Positions 30,012-39,623 of a stretch of DNA of 64,000 bases are shown piece after piece (positions within the stretch are counted from its first letter, which is position 1; each line of letters opens with the position of its first letter). The DNA is taken from NCBI RefSeq assembly GCF_902806455.1, contig NZ_CADCWQ010000002.1:124001-188000 (forward strand), in the 5' to 3' direction. This DNA comes from Virgibacillus doumboii (GTDB lineage: Bacteria > Bacillota > Bacilli > Bacillales > Amphibacillaceae). The notes under the pieces were generated by a model. The model worked only from the letters and a program-made list of their open reading frames with translations. It searched no databases and was not told where the DNA came from. The position numbers and the translations under genes were made by a program.

Positions 30012-30016
30012 GATTA

Positions 30017-30290
30017 GTGCCGTGCTAAGCGGGGAGGTAGCGGTGCCCTGTACTCGCAATCCGCTATAGCGAGGCCGAATTCCCATTCGAGGTAGGACGA
30101 CTTTAAGGTCTGCCTTAAGGGATTGGTGTTGACGCCGAGGTCCTGCGCAACAGAGACCCATGAATTCTGTCAGGTCCGGAAGGAAGCAGCAGTAAGTGGT
30201 CATCTCTGTGTGCCGTGGGGAAGCCTAGGCCGAGCCATGAACTTGAGTAACGCTTAGGGACGCCTTATCAACAATGGGTGCACGGCTTAC
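30017..30290 (+). ncRNA. scr: Large signal recognition particle RNA (scRNA)
   Basis: This Bacillus-type SRP RNA of about 270 nt has an Alu domain. The highly conserved domain IV tip reads GTCAGGTCCGGAAGGAAGCA with the GGAA tetraloop and AGCAG internal loop that bind Ffh. The 5' GTGCCGTGC pairs with the 3' GCACGGC, closing the long rod. It lies between tadA and dnaX as in B. subtilis. Confidence 0.97.
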
Positions 30291-30302
30291 ATAGAACAGA
30301 AA

Positions 30303-30343
30303 GTTGCATCAACCCTTTTGTGGGATGGTGCAGCTTTTTTTTG
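30303..30343 (+). terminator. Terminator after SRP RNA
   Basis: AGTTGCATCAACCC pairs with GGGATGGTGCAGCT with one mismatch and two G-U pairs, followed by eight T. Confidence 0.92.
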
Positions 30344-30350
30344 GTGCCTG

Positions 30351-30382
30351 TCACCTCCCGAATTTTGTCGAAATATGTCGAA
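30351..30382 (+). promoter_or_regulatory. Two Spo0A-box-like sites upstream of dnaX
   Basis: TGTCGAA occurs twice, at 30366-30372 and 30376-30382, exactly 10 bp apart, the arrangement of functional 0A boxes at abrB. The preceding GTCACCTCCCGAATTTT also occurs, diverged, near 18546, so part of this may be a dispersed repeat rather than an operator. Confidence 0.4.
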
Positions 30383-30411
30383 GTTATCTATTCAATTTGT
30401 TTTCTTTAAGG

Positions 30412-30441
30412 TTCACATTCACCCCTGAAATAGCGTATAAT
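30412..30441 (+). promoter_or_regulatory. Likely dnaX promoter
   Basis: TTCACA, an 18-base spacer and a consensus TATAAT lie about 30 bases before dnaX. Confidence 0.6.
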
Positions 30442-30472
30442 TGAGATAGAATTCACAAAGGGGAAAACCACT

Positions 30473-32167
30473 ATGAGCTATCAGGCTTTATACCGTGTCT
30501 GGCGCCCGAAAACGTTTCAGGATGTTGTCGGACAATCACATATAACAAGAACACTGCAAAATGCTATTGAACAGGAGAAGTTTTCGCATGCGTATATTTT
30601 CTCCGGCCCGCGTGGAACAGGGAAAACAAGTGCGGCGAAGATATTTGCAAAAACAATCAACTGTGAAAAGGCCCCTGTGAAGGAACCCTGTAATGAATGT
30701 GCTGCCTGCAGAGGTATTCAGGATGGTTCGATTTCCGATATTATTGAAATGGACGCGGCATCGAACACAAGTGTAGAAGATATCCGTGAGATCCGTGATA
30801 ACGTAAAGTATGCAACCAGTTCGGTCCCATATAAGGTATATATTATTGATGAGGTTCACATGATTTCAGTCAATGCGTTTAATGCATTACTAAAGACATT
30901 GGAAGAACCGCCAAAGCATGTCGTATTTATTTTGGCGACGACGGAACCGCATAAAATACCGTTGACAATCCTGTCCAGATGCCAGCGGTTTGATTTTAAA
31001 CCGATCTCAAGCCAGTCGATTGTGGAACGGATGCAATCGATTATTGATGCGGAAGAGGTTACCGTGACCGCAGAAGCACTGGAAACGGTTGCTCTGGCTG
31101 CAGAGGGTGGTATGCGCGATGCTTTAAGTATCCTGGATCAGGCGATTTCCTATAGTGATGAAGGTGTTGAGCTTGAAGACGTCCTCGCTGTAACCGGTGG
31201 TGTATCGCAGGATATCCTGACAGATATTGCAGGGGCAATGCATGAGAAGGATGTACAAAAGGCCTTGTCATTATTGGATGAATTAATTCAAAACGGAAAA
31301 GATCCGGCACGATTTGTCTATGACCTTATCTATTTCTCGCGTGATTTGTTATTATATAAAAGTGCACCATCATTGGAAGGTGTTTTGGAGCGGGCAATTA
31401 TTGATGAAAACTTTAAACAGCTGGCTGAAAATGTATCCATGGAATGGATTCAGGATGCAATCATGCACCTCAACCAGTGCCAGCAGGAAATAAAGTGGAC
31501 AAACAGCCCGAAAGTGTTTATTGAAATTGCGTTACTTACGATTACAAATAAAGATAACAGGAAAACAGAAGAAAGCAATGCAGCTGACTCGGAAGCAGTT
31601 ACACGGCTTGTAAGCAGGCTCGAGTATCTGGAAAAAGAATTGACAGCATTAAAAGAAGCGCCGGTAAACACAGGCCGTCAAGCCCCGGCAAACGAGCCAA
31701 GGCGGCCACAACAAAGATCAACAAAAAACAGCTACAAAGTTCCATACGAAAAAATCAGAAACGTACTCAACGAAGCGGAAAAACCGGCATTGAAAGAAGT
31801 ACAGTCACAATGGGCAGCATTTTTAAATAAACTGAAGACGACAAGTGCCCCAGCCCATGCAACGATTCAGGACAGTAAGCCAGCAGCTGCATCAGAGCAG
31901 GCACTTGTGGTACAGTTCAAGTATGAAATTCATTGTTCGCTGTTTCTGGATAACCGTGATACAGTAGAATCTGTACTTACCAGTGTTACGGGGAAAAAGT
32001 TAACCATCATACCAATTCCGGCGAATAATTGGCAGGAATTACGTAATGAATATATAAGTAAGCAGGAACAGGCAGCAACCAAGGAAGAAAACCAGCAGGG
32101 AGAGGATCCACTGGTGGAAGAAGCCAGGAAGCTGGTTGGCGACGAGTTACTGGAAATTCATGAGTAG
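30473..32167 (+). CDS. dnaX: DNA polymerase III subunits gamma/tau
   Basis: This 564-residue clamp-loader ATPase has Walker A FSGPRGTGKTSAAKIFA, a four-cysteine zinc module (about residues 64-79: CEKAPVKEPCNECAAC), Walker B VYIIDEVHMIS and the SRC motif LSRCQRFDF. Domain III and a Glu/Lys-rich tau-like C-terminal extension (from about 370) complete it. Length equals B. subtilis DnaX (563). The frame is continuous, so tau is the full product. The start ATG follows AAAGGGG. It heads the dnaX-ebfC-recR-yaaL cluster. Confidence 0.98.
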   Translation: MSYQALYRVWRPKTFQDVVGQSHITRTLQNAIEQEKFSHAYIFSGPRGTGKTSAAKIFAKTINCEKAPVKEPCNECAACRGIQDGSISDIIEMDAASNTSVEDIREIRDNVKYATSSVPYKVYIIDEVHMISVNAFNALLKTLEEPPKHVVFILATTEPHKIPLTILSRCQRFDFKPISSQSIVERMQSIIDAEEVTVTAEALETVALAAEGGMRDALSILDQAISYSDEGVELEDVLAVTGGVSQDILTDIAGAMHEKDVQKALSLLDELIQNGKDPARFVYDLIYFSRDLLLYKSAPSLEGVLERAIIDENFKQLAENVSMEWIQDAIMHLNQCQQEIKWTNSPKVFIEIALLTITNKDNRKTEESNAADSEAVTRLVSRLEYLEKELTALKEAPVNTGRQAPANEPRRPQQRSTKNSYKVPYEKIRNVLNEAEKPALKEVQSQWAAFLNKLKTTSAPAHATIQDSKPAAASEQALVVQFKYEIHCSLFLDNRDTVESVLTSVTGKKLTIIPIPANNWQELRNEYISKQEQAATKEENQQGEDPLVEEARKLVGDELLEIHE

Positions 32168-32206
32168 TACAATTGGAAATTAACAATATTCAAGGAGGCG
32201 TTTCCC

Positions 32207-32524
32207 ATGAAAGGAAACATGAATAACATGATGAAGCAAATGCAGAAGATGCAGAAAAAAATGATGAAGGCACAGGATGAGCTGCATGAAATGACGTTTG
32301 AAGCATCAGCCGGCGGTGGTATGGTCACTGTAACTGCCAATGGTAAAAAAGAAATTACCGATGTTCAGATTAAAGAAGAAGTAGTTGATCCCGATGATGT
32401 AGAAATGCTGCAGGATTTGATTATCGCAGCAACAAATGATGTAATGAATCAAGTTGATGAAAAATCCAACGAAACGATGGGACAATTCACGAAAGGAATG
32501 AACTTACCTGGAGGAATGTTCTAG
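32207..32524 (+). CDS. ebfC: YbaB/EbfC nucleoid-associated protein
   Basis: This 105-residue dimeric DNA-binding protein (YaaK in B. subtilis) shows the Met/Lys-rich N-terminal helix [20 protein letters not shown] and the family core [20 protein letters not shown]. Such proteins bind DNA broadly and are linked to nucleoid organisation and recombination. Its place between dnaX and recR is conserved across bacteria. The ribosome site is AAGGAGG. Confidence 0.95.
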   Translation: MKGNMNNMMKQMQKMQKKMMKAQDELHEMTFEASAGGGMVTVTANGKKEITDVQIKEEVVDPDDVEMLQDLIIAATNDVMNQVDEKSNETMGQFTKGMNLPGGMF

Positions 32525-32536
32525 GAGGTATACACA

Positions 32537-33133
32537 ATGTATTATCCAGAACCGATTTCCAAACTGATTGACAGTTTCACAAAATTGCCAGGGATCGGAC
32601 CGAAAACTGCTGTTCGACTGGCATTTTTTGTGTTAAATATGAAAGATGATGATGTACTGGACTTTGCTAAATCACTGGTAAACGCAAAACGGGAACTGAC
32701 ACATTGTTCGACTTGCGGCCATATAACCGATCAGGACCCTTGCTCTATATGCCAGGATACGTCAAGAGACCAGTCGATTATATGTGTTGTTCAGGATCCA
32801 AAAGATGTTATTGCAATGGAAAAAATGAAAGAATACCATGGAAAATATCATGTGCTGCATGGGGCAATATCACCGATGGATGGCATTGGACCGGAAGATA
32901 TCAATGTGCCTGACCTTATTAACCGGTTGAAGGACGAAGAGGTGGAAGAATTAATTTTGGCCACGAATCCGAATATCGAGGGAGAGGCTACAGCGATGTA
33001 TATTTCACGGCTCGTCAAACCTTCTGGAATTAAGACAAGCAGAATAGCACACGGACTACCTGTTGGCGGTGATTTGGAATATGCGGATGAGGTAACATTA
33101 TCTAAAGCATTAGAGGGAAGAAGAGATCTGTAG
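32537..33133 (+). CDS. recR: Recombination mediator RecR
   Basis: This 198-residue protein forms a ring clamp with RecO/RecF for gap repair. It shows the helix-hairpin-helix segment [15 protein letters not shown], the zinc finger [16 protein letters not shown] (about residues 57-72) and a Toprim domain with [13 protein letters not shown] and [13 protein letters not shown]. The Walker-B-like C terminus [16 protein letters not shown] is present. Twelve bases separate it from ebfC. Confidence 0.98.
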   Translation: MYYPEPISKLIDSFTKLPGIGPKTAVRLAFFVLNMKDDDVLDFAKSLVNAKRELTHCSTCGHITDQDPCSICQDTSRDQSIICVVQDPKDVIAMEKMKEYHGKYHVLHGAISPMDGIGPEDINVPDLINRLKDEEVEELILATNPNIEGEATAMYISRLVKPSGIKTSRIAHGLPVGGDLEYADEVTLSKALEGRRDL

Positions 33134-33157
33134 TACTTTCTAAAGATAGGTGACAAC

Positions 33158-33376
33158 ATGGCTAGAAAAATCAAAAAACGAGAAGTGGACGAGCAATTAT
33201 TGGATGCTATTTTTACACTGGAACGCGAATGGAAACAGATTCAGTCAATCGTGGAAAAAAGTATTGAACCAACTGCGGATGGTATGTACAGACAAAGTCT
33301 CGCACAAGCAAAGTATCTGTATCTCTTGCGGGAAGCAAGACGAAGAAAAATAAGTGCAATACGGTATAATAAGTAG
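33158..33376 (+). CDS. yaaL: YaaL-like small protein (DUF2508)
   Basis: This 72-residue, highly charged helical protein (MARKIKKREVDEQLLDAIF... REARRRKISAIRYNK) matches the DUF2508/YaaL family that follows recR in B. subtilis. Its function is unknown. It contains no cysteine motif or membrane segment. The ribosome site is a weak AGGTGA. A terminator follows immediately. Confidence 0.87.
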   Translation: MARKIKKREVDEQLLDAIFTLEREWKQIQSIVEKSIEPTADGMYRQSLAQAKYLYLLREARRRKISAIRYNK

Positions 33377-33384
33377 ATTCTCAG

Positions 33385-33419
33385 GACAAGGATGAACAAA
33401 CTTTCATTCTTGTCTTTTT
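33385..33419 (+). terminator. Terminator after the recR operon
   Basis: GACAAGGATGAA pairs with TTCATTCTTGTC with one G-U pair, followed by five T. Confidence 0.92.
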
Positions 33420-33497
33420 AACCTTTAAAAATTGCTGTTTTCTAAAAGATTATTGCTATTTATGTATGATAGAGAATGGACCATATTTCGGAATTTG

Positions 33498-34110
33498 CAT
33501 AGAATGTGAACTACTATGAAAAGTTTCATGCTCCCAGAAAAGATTGCTATCGGGCTGGTGTCTCACCGATGTCTTAGCTACCATTTGAAGGAAGGACGAC
33601 TAAAAGCGGGCCAGCATACCCTAATGAAGGTGCATGTATTCCGCTCTGCTTAAATTTGCTATTGTTGGATTAGAGATTATTGAGAAGAACTTTCTCTCGA
33701 AGAAAAGAAGACTGATTTAAGCTAGAAATCCTCATGAGGAACGCTCTCACGAAGAAAAGGAGATCGATTTAGGCTAGAAATCTTCGTGAGAAACACTCTC
33801 ACGAAGAAAAGGAGACCGATTTAAGCTAGAAATCCTCGTGAGGAACGTTCTCACGAAGAAAAGGAGATCGATTTAAGCTAGAAATCCTCATGAGGAACGT
33901 TCTCACGAAGAAAAGGAGATCGATTTAAGCTAGAAATCCTCGTGAGGAACGTTCTCACGAAGAAAAGGAGACCGATTTAAGTTAGAAATCCTCGTTAGGA
34001 ATGCTCTCATGAAGAAAAGGAGATCAATTTAAGCTAGAAATCCTCATGAGGAGCGTTCTCTCGATAAAAAAAGAGATTGACTTAAACTAGCCATAGTTTC
34101 ATTCTGCTAT
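33498..34110 (+). repeat. Element E1 with 52-bp tandem array
   Basis: This non-coding element is bounded by CATAGAATGTGAACTA and a right end TAGTTTCATTCTGCTAT whose complement shares AGAATG-AACTA. Its left 150 bp (GTCTCACCGATG, GACTAAAA, GCATACCC) resembles the middle of element D1 at 45867. The rest is a tandem array at 33694-34057. Confidence 0.75.
33694..34057 (+). repeat. 52-bp tandem repeat array, seven units (in E1)
   Basis: Units start every 52 bp at 33694, 33746 and so on to 34006, with a degenerate eighth at 34058. Each contains CTCACGAAGAAAAGGAGATC and GATTTAAGCTAGAAATCC. Across each junction CTCGTGAG faces CTCACGA, so every unit can form a hairpin. The sequence is unrelated to the A-type units despite the identical period. 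Confidence 0.93.
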
Positions 34111-34542
34111 AGATACCTGAAATAATGTAAAGGGTGCGTGTTCTTAGTATGAATAGGATAAACAAAAATCGAAATAGGCTTATATAAGATTGCAGTGACT
34201 AAATAAAAAATGAAAACTCCCGGTACAAAAGTGCTTTCAGGAGTTCATTCCGAAACTAGGGCTAGGAAAGCGTTCAAGGTGCGCGGTCAGAGAGTCTCGC
34301 CAACTGTTACTAATCAGATTTATTTTTAATTCACTTTTCATGTCAACAGCGAACCAACAGCAACAACCTATACGAAAATAGCCTTAAAAATAGAATTCTA
34401 TAAAAACACCCACATTCGGTTCTTTTTCCTTTTTACATTTCATATGTAAGTAGAAAGGGAGAATTGGACAGGGCTGTTTTGATAAAGAACGCTTCAAACA
34501 TCCTGATCTGAATCCTTCTCACCTTTCTAGGAAAAGGAGTGA
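34111..34542. other. Intergenic region upstream of bofA
   Basis: No gene is supported. A small hairpin with arms near AACTCC and GGAGTT lies at about 34213-34243. B. subtilis has bofA close to recR/yaaL; here over a kilobase of repeat-derived sequence intervenes. No convincing sigma-E promoter was identified. Confidence 0.5.
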
Positions 34543-34812
34543 TTGGACTTGAGCTCAACGTTGGTTATTTCGATCATGGTTGCTTTAATCGTTATTCTAT
34601 TGTTTGTGGGTGCTCCTGTGAAACCGATGCGTTTTATTGCGCACAGTACAGTGAAATTGGGGATAGGTATCCTGTTTTTATTTTTCTTAAATGTGTTTGG
34701 AGGAGCTATCGGTTTGCATATCCCAATCAATCTGTTTACTGTAATTGTTTCCGGATTCTTAGGATTGTTTGGGCTTGCATCACTGGCTGCGATTCATTTG
34801 TTTATTATATAA
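34543..34812 (+). CDS. bofA: BofA, inhibitor of pro-sigma-K processing
   Basis: This integral membrane protein of about 89 residues holds SpoIVFB protease inactive until the forespore signal arrives. The diagnostic segment is LFVGAPVKPMRFIAHSTVKLGIG, followed by a second hydrophobic region FLNVFGGAIGLHIPINLFTV and a third near the C terminus. Two TTG starts are possible, 34543 and 34549. The AAAGGAG site spaces better with 34549. Family and context after recR-yaaL agree with B. subtilis. Confidence 0.93.
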   Translation: MDLSSTLVISIMVALIVILLFVGAPVKPMRFIAHSTVKLGIGILFLFFLNVFGGAIGLHIPINLFTVIVSGFLGLFGLASLAAIHLFII

Positions 34813-34888
34813 AATGAAAAAATAATAGTGTATAATTGCATGAAAAGCAGCTTTTATTCACATGCACTTTTTTGTTTTGGAGGTAATT

Positions 34889-34969
34889 ATGAACGTTCTA
34901 AAGCGAATGGCAATCGTATTTATCGTGGTTTTCATCATTTCTTTAACGTGCTTTATGCTTTTTTTCTAA
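34889..34969 (+). CDS. 26-residue single-span membrane peptide
   Basis: A very small ORF has a strong TTTTGGAGG ribosome site seven bases before its ATG. The peptide begins MNVLKRMA and continues as a strongly hydrophobic stretch of about 18 residues ending CFMLFF. The positive N terminus plus one membrane helix is typical of small membrane regulators. It sits between bofA and csfB, two sporulation-checkpoint genes. I recognise no homologue and its function is unknown. Confidence 0.5.
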   Translation: MNVLKRMAIVFIVVFIISLTCFMLFF

Positions 34970-35125
34970 ATATTGTTTGGGTGAATTAATCCATCCACCG
35001 GGAGACTGGACAAGTATCTGGTCAATGATCAAAGATAGTACGGGTCCAAACGGGAAAAACATGTAAAGAGATAAGCATGCGGAGCATATACTGTAAAAAA
35101 AGTTTCAATGATTGCAAGATTTCTT

Positions 35126-35155
35126 GTATAAATTTCGTTAGATTAGGAGATACTA
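35126..35155 (+). promoter_or_regulatory. Sigma-F-type promoter for csfB
   Basis: GTATA (35126-35130), a 15-base spacer and GGAGATACTA (35146-35155) match the sigma-F consensus GYATA / GGNNANANTR at every specified position. They lie 20 bases before the csfB start. csfB is a known sigma-F gene in B. subtilis. Confidence 0.85.
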
Positions 35156-35174
35156 AGCTAACGGAGGTGGAGAA

Positions 35175-35366
35175 ATGGAACAAAAATTAATGATGGAACG
35201 TTGCGGTATATGCGAGGAAGAAAAAGAACGAGGTATTCATTTATACAAATTATTTATCTGCTGCGAGTGTGAAAAAAATATGATTCACACCGAGCCAAGA
35301 GAAGAAAAATATCATTACTATCTACAAAAATTAAAAAATATGAATCAACCAACATTATATTCATAG
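35175..35366 (+). CDS. csfB: CsfB/Gin, anti-sigma-G factor
   Basis: This 63-residue zinc-binding protein inhibits sigma-G (and sigma-E) to prevent premature late forespore transcription. The two CxxC pairs are RCGICEEEKERGIHLY and CCECEKN, and the family C-terminal motif QKLKNMNQPTLYS aligns with B. subtilis Gin. The ATG follows a good CGGAGGTGG site. It is expressed from the sigma-F promoter just upstream. B. subtilis xpaC and yaaN, normally next, are missing here. Confidence 0.95.
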   Translation: MEQKLMMERCGICEEEKERGIHLYKLFICCECEKNMIHTEPREEKYHYYLQKLKNMNQPTLYS

Positions 35367-35443
35367 GCTTTTGCAGTTTTTCTTGCAAAGGCTTTTTTTC
35401 TTGGGATAATATAAAAACATATCAATAAAGAGGACGGATCACG

Positions 35444-36876
35444 ATGCAGCGAAATCAGCAGAAAACACCATTATTTGACGCACTGAAACAGTTTTCCAAA
35501 AATAACCCGATTTCATTTCATGTTCCGGGACATAAAAATGGAGATGTTTTTCCAGCAAATGGCCGGGAAATTTATCATTCTATTTTACCGTTGGATATGA
35601 CTGAATTATCAGGTTTGGATGATTTGCATTCCCCCCAGGGTGTTATTAAAGAAGCACAGGAATTGGCTGCAGATTTTTTTGGAGCGGATTATACCCATTT
35701 TCTTGTCGGTGGCAGTACTGCAGGCAATCTTGCAGTGATTTTGGCAGTTTGTTCAGCGGGTGAAAAAATTATTGTACAGCGGAACTGTCATAAATCCGTT
35801 TTTAATGGACTGGAATTAAGTGGTGCCAGACCGGTTTTTATTTCCCCGGAGTTTGATGGTTCGGTTGATCGATATACTGCACCGGGAATTAATACATTAA
35901 AAGAGACACTGCAACTGCACCCGGATGCTAAAGCTGTTGTATTGACCTACCCGGATTATTTTGGAAAAACATTTGCAATCCGGGAAATGATTGAGCTTGT
36001 ACACGAATACAATGTACCAGTGCTTGTTGATGAGGCACATGGTGTGCATTTTTTACTTGATAAACGTTTCCCGCAGTCAGCACTTGCATTGGGTGCGGAT
36101 GCAGTTGTACAGTCTGCACATAAGATGGCTTCGGCAATGACAATGGGATCCTATTTGCATGTTAGATCCGGAATTATTTCTAATGACCGGTTAAGTCATT
36201 ATTTGCAGATGGTTCAATCAAGCAGTCCATCCTATCCGATTATGGCGTCACTTGATCTTTCCCGTTCTTTTTTGGCTGATTTAACACGTGTTGATATGGA
36301 CAAAATTATGAGCAGTGTTCTTCAAGTCAGGAAAATCATGCAATCGAATGATTTGTGGGATTTACTTCCTGCTGATGATCCATTAAAACTTACACTCCAT
36401 GTGAAACATGGTATTACCGGGAATGAACTGGCTCATTTAATGGAACTTGAAGGAGTTTATCCGGAGCTTGCTTCACACAACCAGGTGCTGCTCATCCACG
36501 GACTCGCCCCTTTTGAAAAAATGAATCACTTGCAAAAAGCTGTGACTCGAGTGAAGGAACAATTAAAAAATAAGCCAAATCATGCTACAATAGAGATAAA
36601 GAAGCTATTTACTGACCGTATACAGGAACTTGCTAAGTCCTATCAGGAAATGCAGCAGCAGAAAACAAAACAGATCCCGTTAAATCAATCTTCAGGGTAT
36701 GTTGCGGCAGAAGCAATTATACCGTACCCGCCGGGAATACCATATATTCTCAAGGGAGAGCGGATTACAAATACCCATATCAGTATAATCGAACAGTTAA
36801 TGAAGCAGGGAGCTGTCATTCAACATCGTAATCTAACGAACGGTATCAGTGTTTTTGACAAAGGAGATCAACCTAC

Positions 36877-36880
<4 letters not shown>
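35444..36880 (+). CDS. yaaO: Orn/Lys/Arg decarboxylase-family PLP enzyme (YaaO)
   Basis: This 478-residue fold-type I PLP enzyme resembles B. subtilis YaaO and SpeA. The N-terminal block is ISFHVPGHKNGDVFP. The PLP site includes THFLVGGSTAGNLAV and VPVLVDEAHGVHF, and the Schiff-base lysine lies in VVQSAHKMASAMTMGSYLH. The C-terminal family domain is retained (IIPYPPGIPYILKGERI). It decarboxylates lysine or arginine, but the substrate cannot be decided from sequence. Its stop overlaps the tmk GTG start by three bases, indicating translational coupling. Confidence 0.9.
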
Positions 36881-37856
<976 letters not shown>

Positions 37857-37858
37857 TA

Positions 37859-38125
37859 TTAACTGCGACGTAACTTTATATGAGTGTTAGACCACCGCTG
37901 CGGAAATACACTTCGCTTTCCGGGGGCGGCTGATGAGCCTTTCCTCCCCCAGGAGTCTTTGTGTATTTCCTCTGCTGGGTTTTGCTTGTAATGAATAAAA
38001 AGACATCAAGATTATTAAACCATTAAAACCAGCTGCGGCGTCAGAGAGCATTACTAAAGTTGCTAAACCCGATTCTCCTGGAATACGTCTCAGTTCACAT
38101 TAACTGTGGGTTAGAACGTTAACCC
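37859..38125 (+). repeat. Dispersed repeat B1
   Basis: The gap between darA and yaaR begins TTAACTGCGACGTAAC and contains the shared core GCGGAAATACACTTCGCTTT near 37900, then GGGGGCGGCTGATGAGCC. A facing AGTCTTTGTGTATTTCCTC gives an internal inverted repeat. The right boundary is uncertain. It lies directly after the darA stop. Confidence 0.65.
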
Positions 38126-38163
38126 TTTTATCAAATTTAAAACCTAAAGGAGGGGCTGATCCA

Positions 38164-38604
38164 ATGAAAATCAACCAGGAAATGCAATCACAACTTGAAA
38201 AAGCGTCCTACAATCAACGGGCTCAGACGGAAGGCCGTCCTTCTTTTGATGGAATGGTTCAGTCCCAAACACAAAAATTAAAACAGCAGGAAATTCAGCA
38301 GTTAATGAAAAATATTACGATTCAGGGTGACAAACTTGCCCGGTTTCGTTCATTTAAGGATTTAGTGAAATTCAAGCGCATGGTAAAAGGATTTTTGCAG
38401 GAAACGGTTTACAATGGACTCGATTTACAGAAATCGCACAGTTTCAGTATGGACGGTAATAATCGCAAATTAGCTATCGTAAAACAAGTAGATGAGAAAT
38501 TAATAGAATTGACTGAAGAAATTATGAATCAGGAAAAAAAGACAGTAGACCTTCTGGGAATAATCGGTGAGATTAAAGGTATGCTGGTTAATCTATATAC
38601 TTAA
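38164..38604 (+). CDS. yaaR: YaaR (DUF327) protein
   Basis: This 146-residue helical protein matches the DUF327/YaaR family, of unknown function, conserved between darA and holB in Bacilli. Recognisable segments are FKDLVKFKRMVKGFLQETVYNGL and RKLAIVKQVDEKLIELTEEI. There is no signal peptide or catalytic motif. The ribosome site AAAGGAGG is strong. It starts a long run of close-spaced genes extending to rsmI. Confidence 0.88.
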   Translation: MKINQEMQSQLEKASYNQRAQTEGRPSFDGMVQSQTQKLKQQEIQQLMKNITIQGDKLARFRSFKDLVKFKRMVKGFLQETVYNGLDLQKSHSFSMDGNNRKLAIVKQVDEKLIELTEEIMNQEKKTVDLLGIIGEIKGMLVNLYT

Positions 38605-38627
38605 GCTGAGAAAATGGGGAAAAAACG

Positions 38628-39617
38628 ATGAAAACGTGGTCTGAAGTCACTGAAATCCAGCCGTTAGCCAGTAAAATTATTACAAACAGCATAAAAAAAG
38701 ACCGCATTTCGCATGCCTATTTAATTCAGGGTGAACGGGGAACAGGTAAAGAAAGTATTGCGATATTATTGGCAAAAGTTCTTTTCTGCACGAACAGGTC
38801 TGGTGCAGAGCCGTGTCAGCAATGTAATGCATGCAAACGGATTGATTCCGGGAACCACCCGGATGTTCACTGGATCGAGCCTGAGGGACAATCAATCAAA
38901 AAAGAGCAGATTAAACATCTGCAAAAAGAATTCACCTATTCAGGAATGGAATCTGAGCAGAAAGTTTACGTTATAAAGGGTGCGGACACGCTGACGACAA
39001 ATGCAGCCAACCGTATTTTAAAGTTTCTTGAAGAACCGAGCAAACAAACGACCGCCATTATGATGACCGAAAACAGTCAATCCATTATTTCCACCATTCG
39101 TTCCCGCTGTCAGATTATTGATCTGCAGCCGTTAAATCCCCAGGCTTTTCAAAAGCAGTTAGTCGATTCAGGCATGACAGAGAGAAATGCTGTGTTGATG
39201 AGTGCACTGACGAATAATCTGGACGATGCAATCCAATTGAGCGAGGATGAGTGGTTTGCTAAGTCACGAAAATTAATGATACAATTAATAGAAATCTTCT
39301 CAAAAAATCAGGATGAGGTATTTTTATTTATTTATAATCAGTGGATGCCTCATTTCAAGGATAGAAATCAGCAGGAGCAAGGGCTTGATTTATTGCTTTT
39401 AGCTTTCAGGGATATACTTTATTCTCATATTGGTAAGGAAGCTTCCATGGCAGTTTTAGCGAGTGATGATGAAAAGCTGGAAAGCCTTGTGATGTTTTTT
39501 TCTCAGGAAAAATTACTGGCCATTCTTAATACGCTTCTTGAAGCGAAACGGAAACTGAAGCAGAATGTTAATCCAACACTTGTTATGGAGCAGCTTACCG
39601 TTCAAATACAGGGGTGA
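38628..39617 (+). CDS. holB: DNA polymerase III delta' subunit
   Basis: This 329-residue clamp-loader subunit is partner to DnaX and delta. A P-loop-like segment IQGERGTGKESIAILLA is present, as in other low-GC delta' proteins. A zinc module CTNRSGAEPCQQCNAC and a clear SRC motif (TIRSRCQIIDLQ) follow. Walker B is VYVIKGADTL and lacks the catalytic DE pair, typical of the non-hydrolysing delta'. It lies after yaaR and seven bases before ricT. Confidence 0.95.
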   Translation: MKTWSEVTEIQPLASKIITNSIKKDRISHAYLIQGERGTGKESIAILLAKVLFCTNRSGAEPCQQCNACKRIDSGNHPDVHWIEPEGQSIKKEQIKHLQKEFTYSGMESEQKVYVIKGADTLTTNAANRILKFLEEPSKQTTAIMMTENSQSIISTIRSRCQIIDLQPLNPQAFQKQLVDSGMTERNAVLMSALTNNLDDAIQLSEDEWFAKSRKLMIQLIEIFSKNQDEVFLFIYNQWMPHFKDRNQQEQGLDLLLLAFRDILYSHIGKEASMAVLASDDEKLESLVMFFSQEKLLAILNTLLEAKRKLKQNVNPTLVMEQLTVQIQG

Positions 39618-39623
39618 TATAAA

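Noticed and set aside
30473..32167. Programmed frameshift in dnaX to make gamma
   Set aside because: No slippery A-run with a following stem was seen at the expected place. The frame is continuous, as in B. subtilis.
33694..34057. Second regular array considered as CRISPR
   Set aside because: The whole unit repeats with only scattered substitutions and has no spacer diversity.
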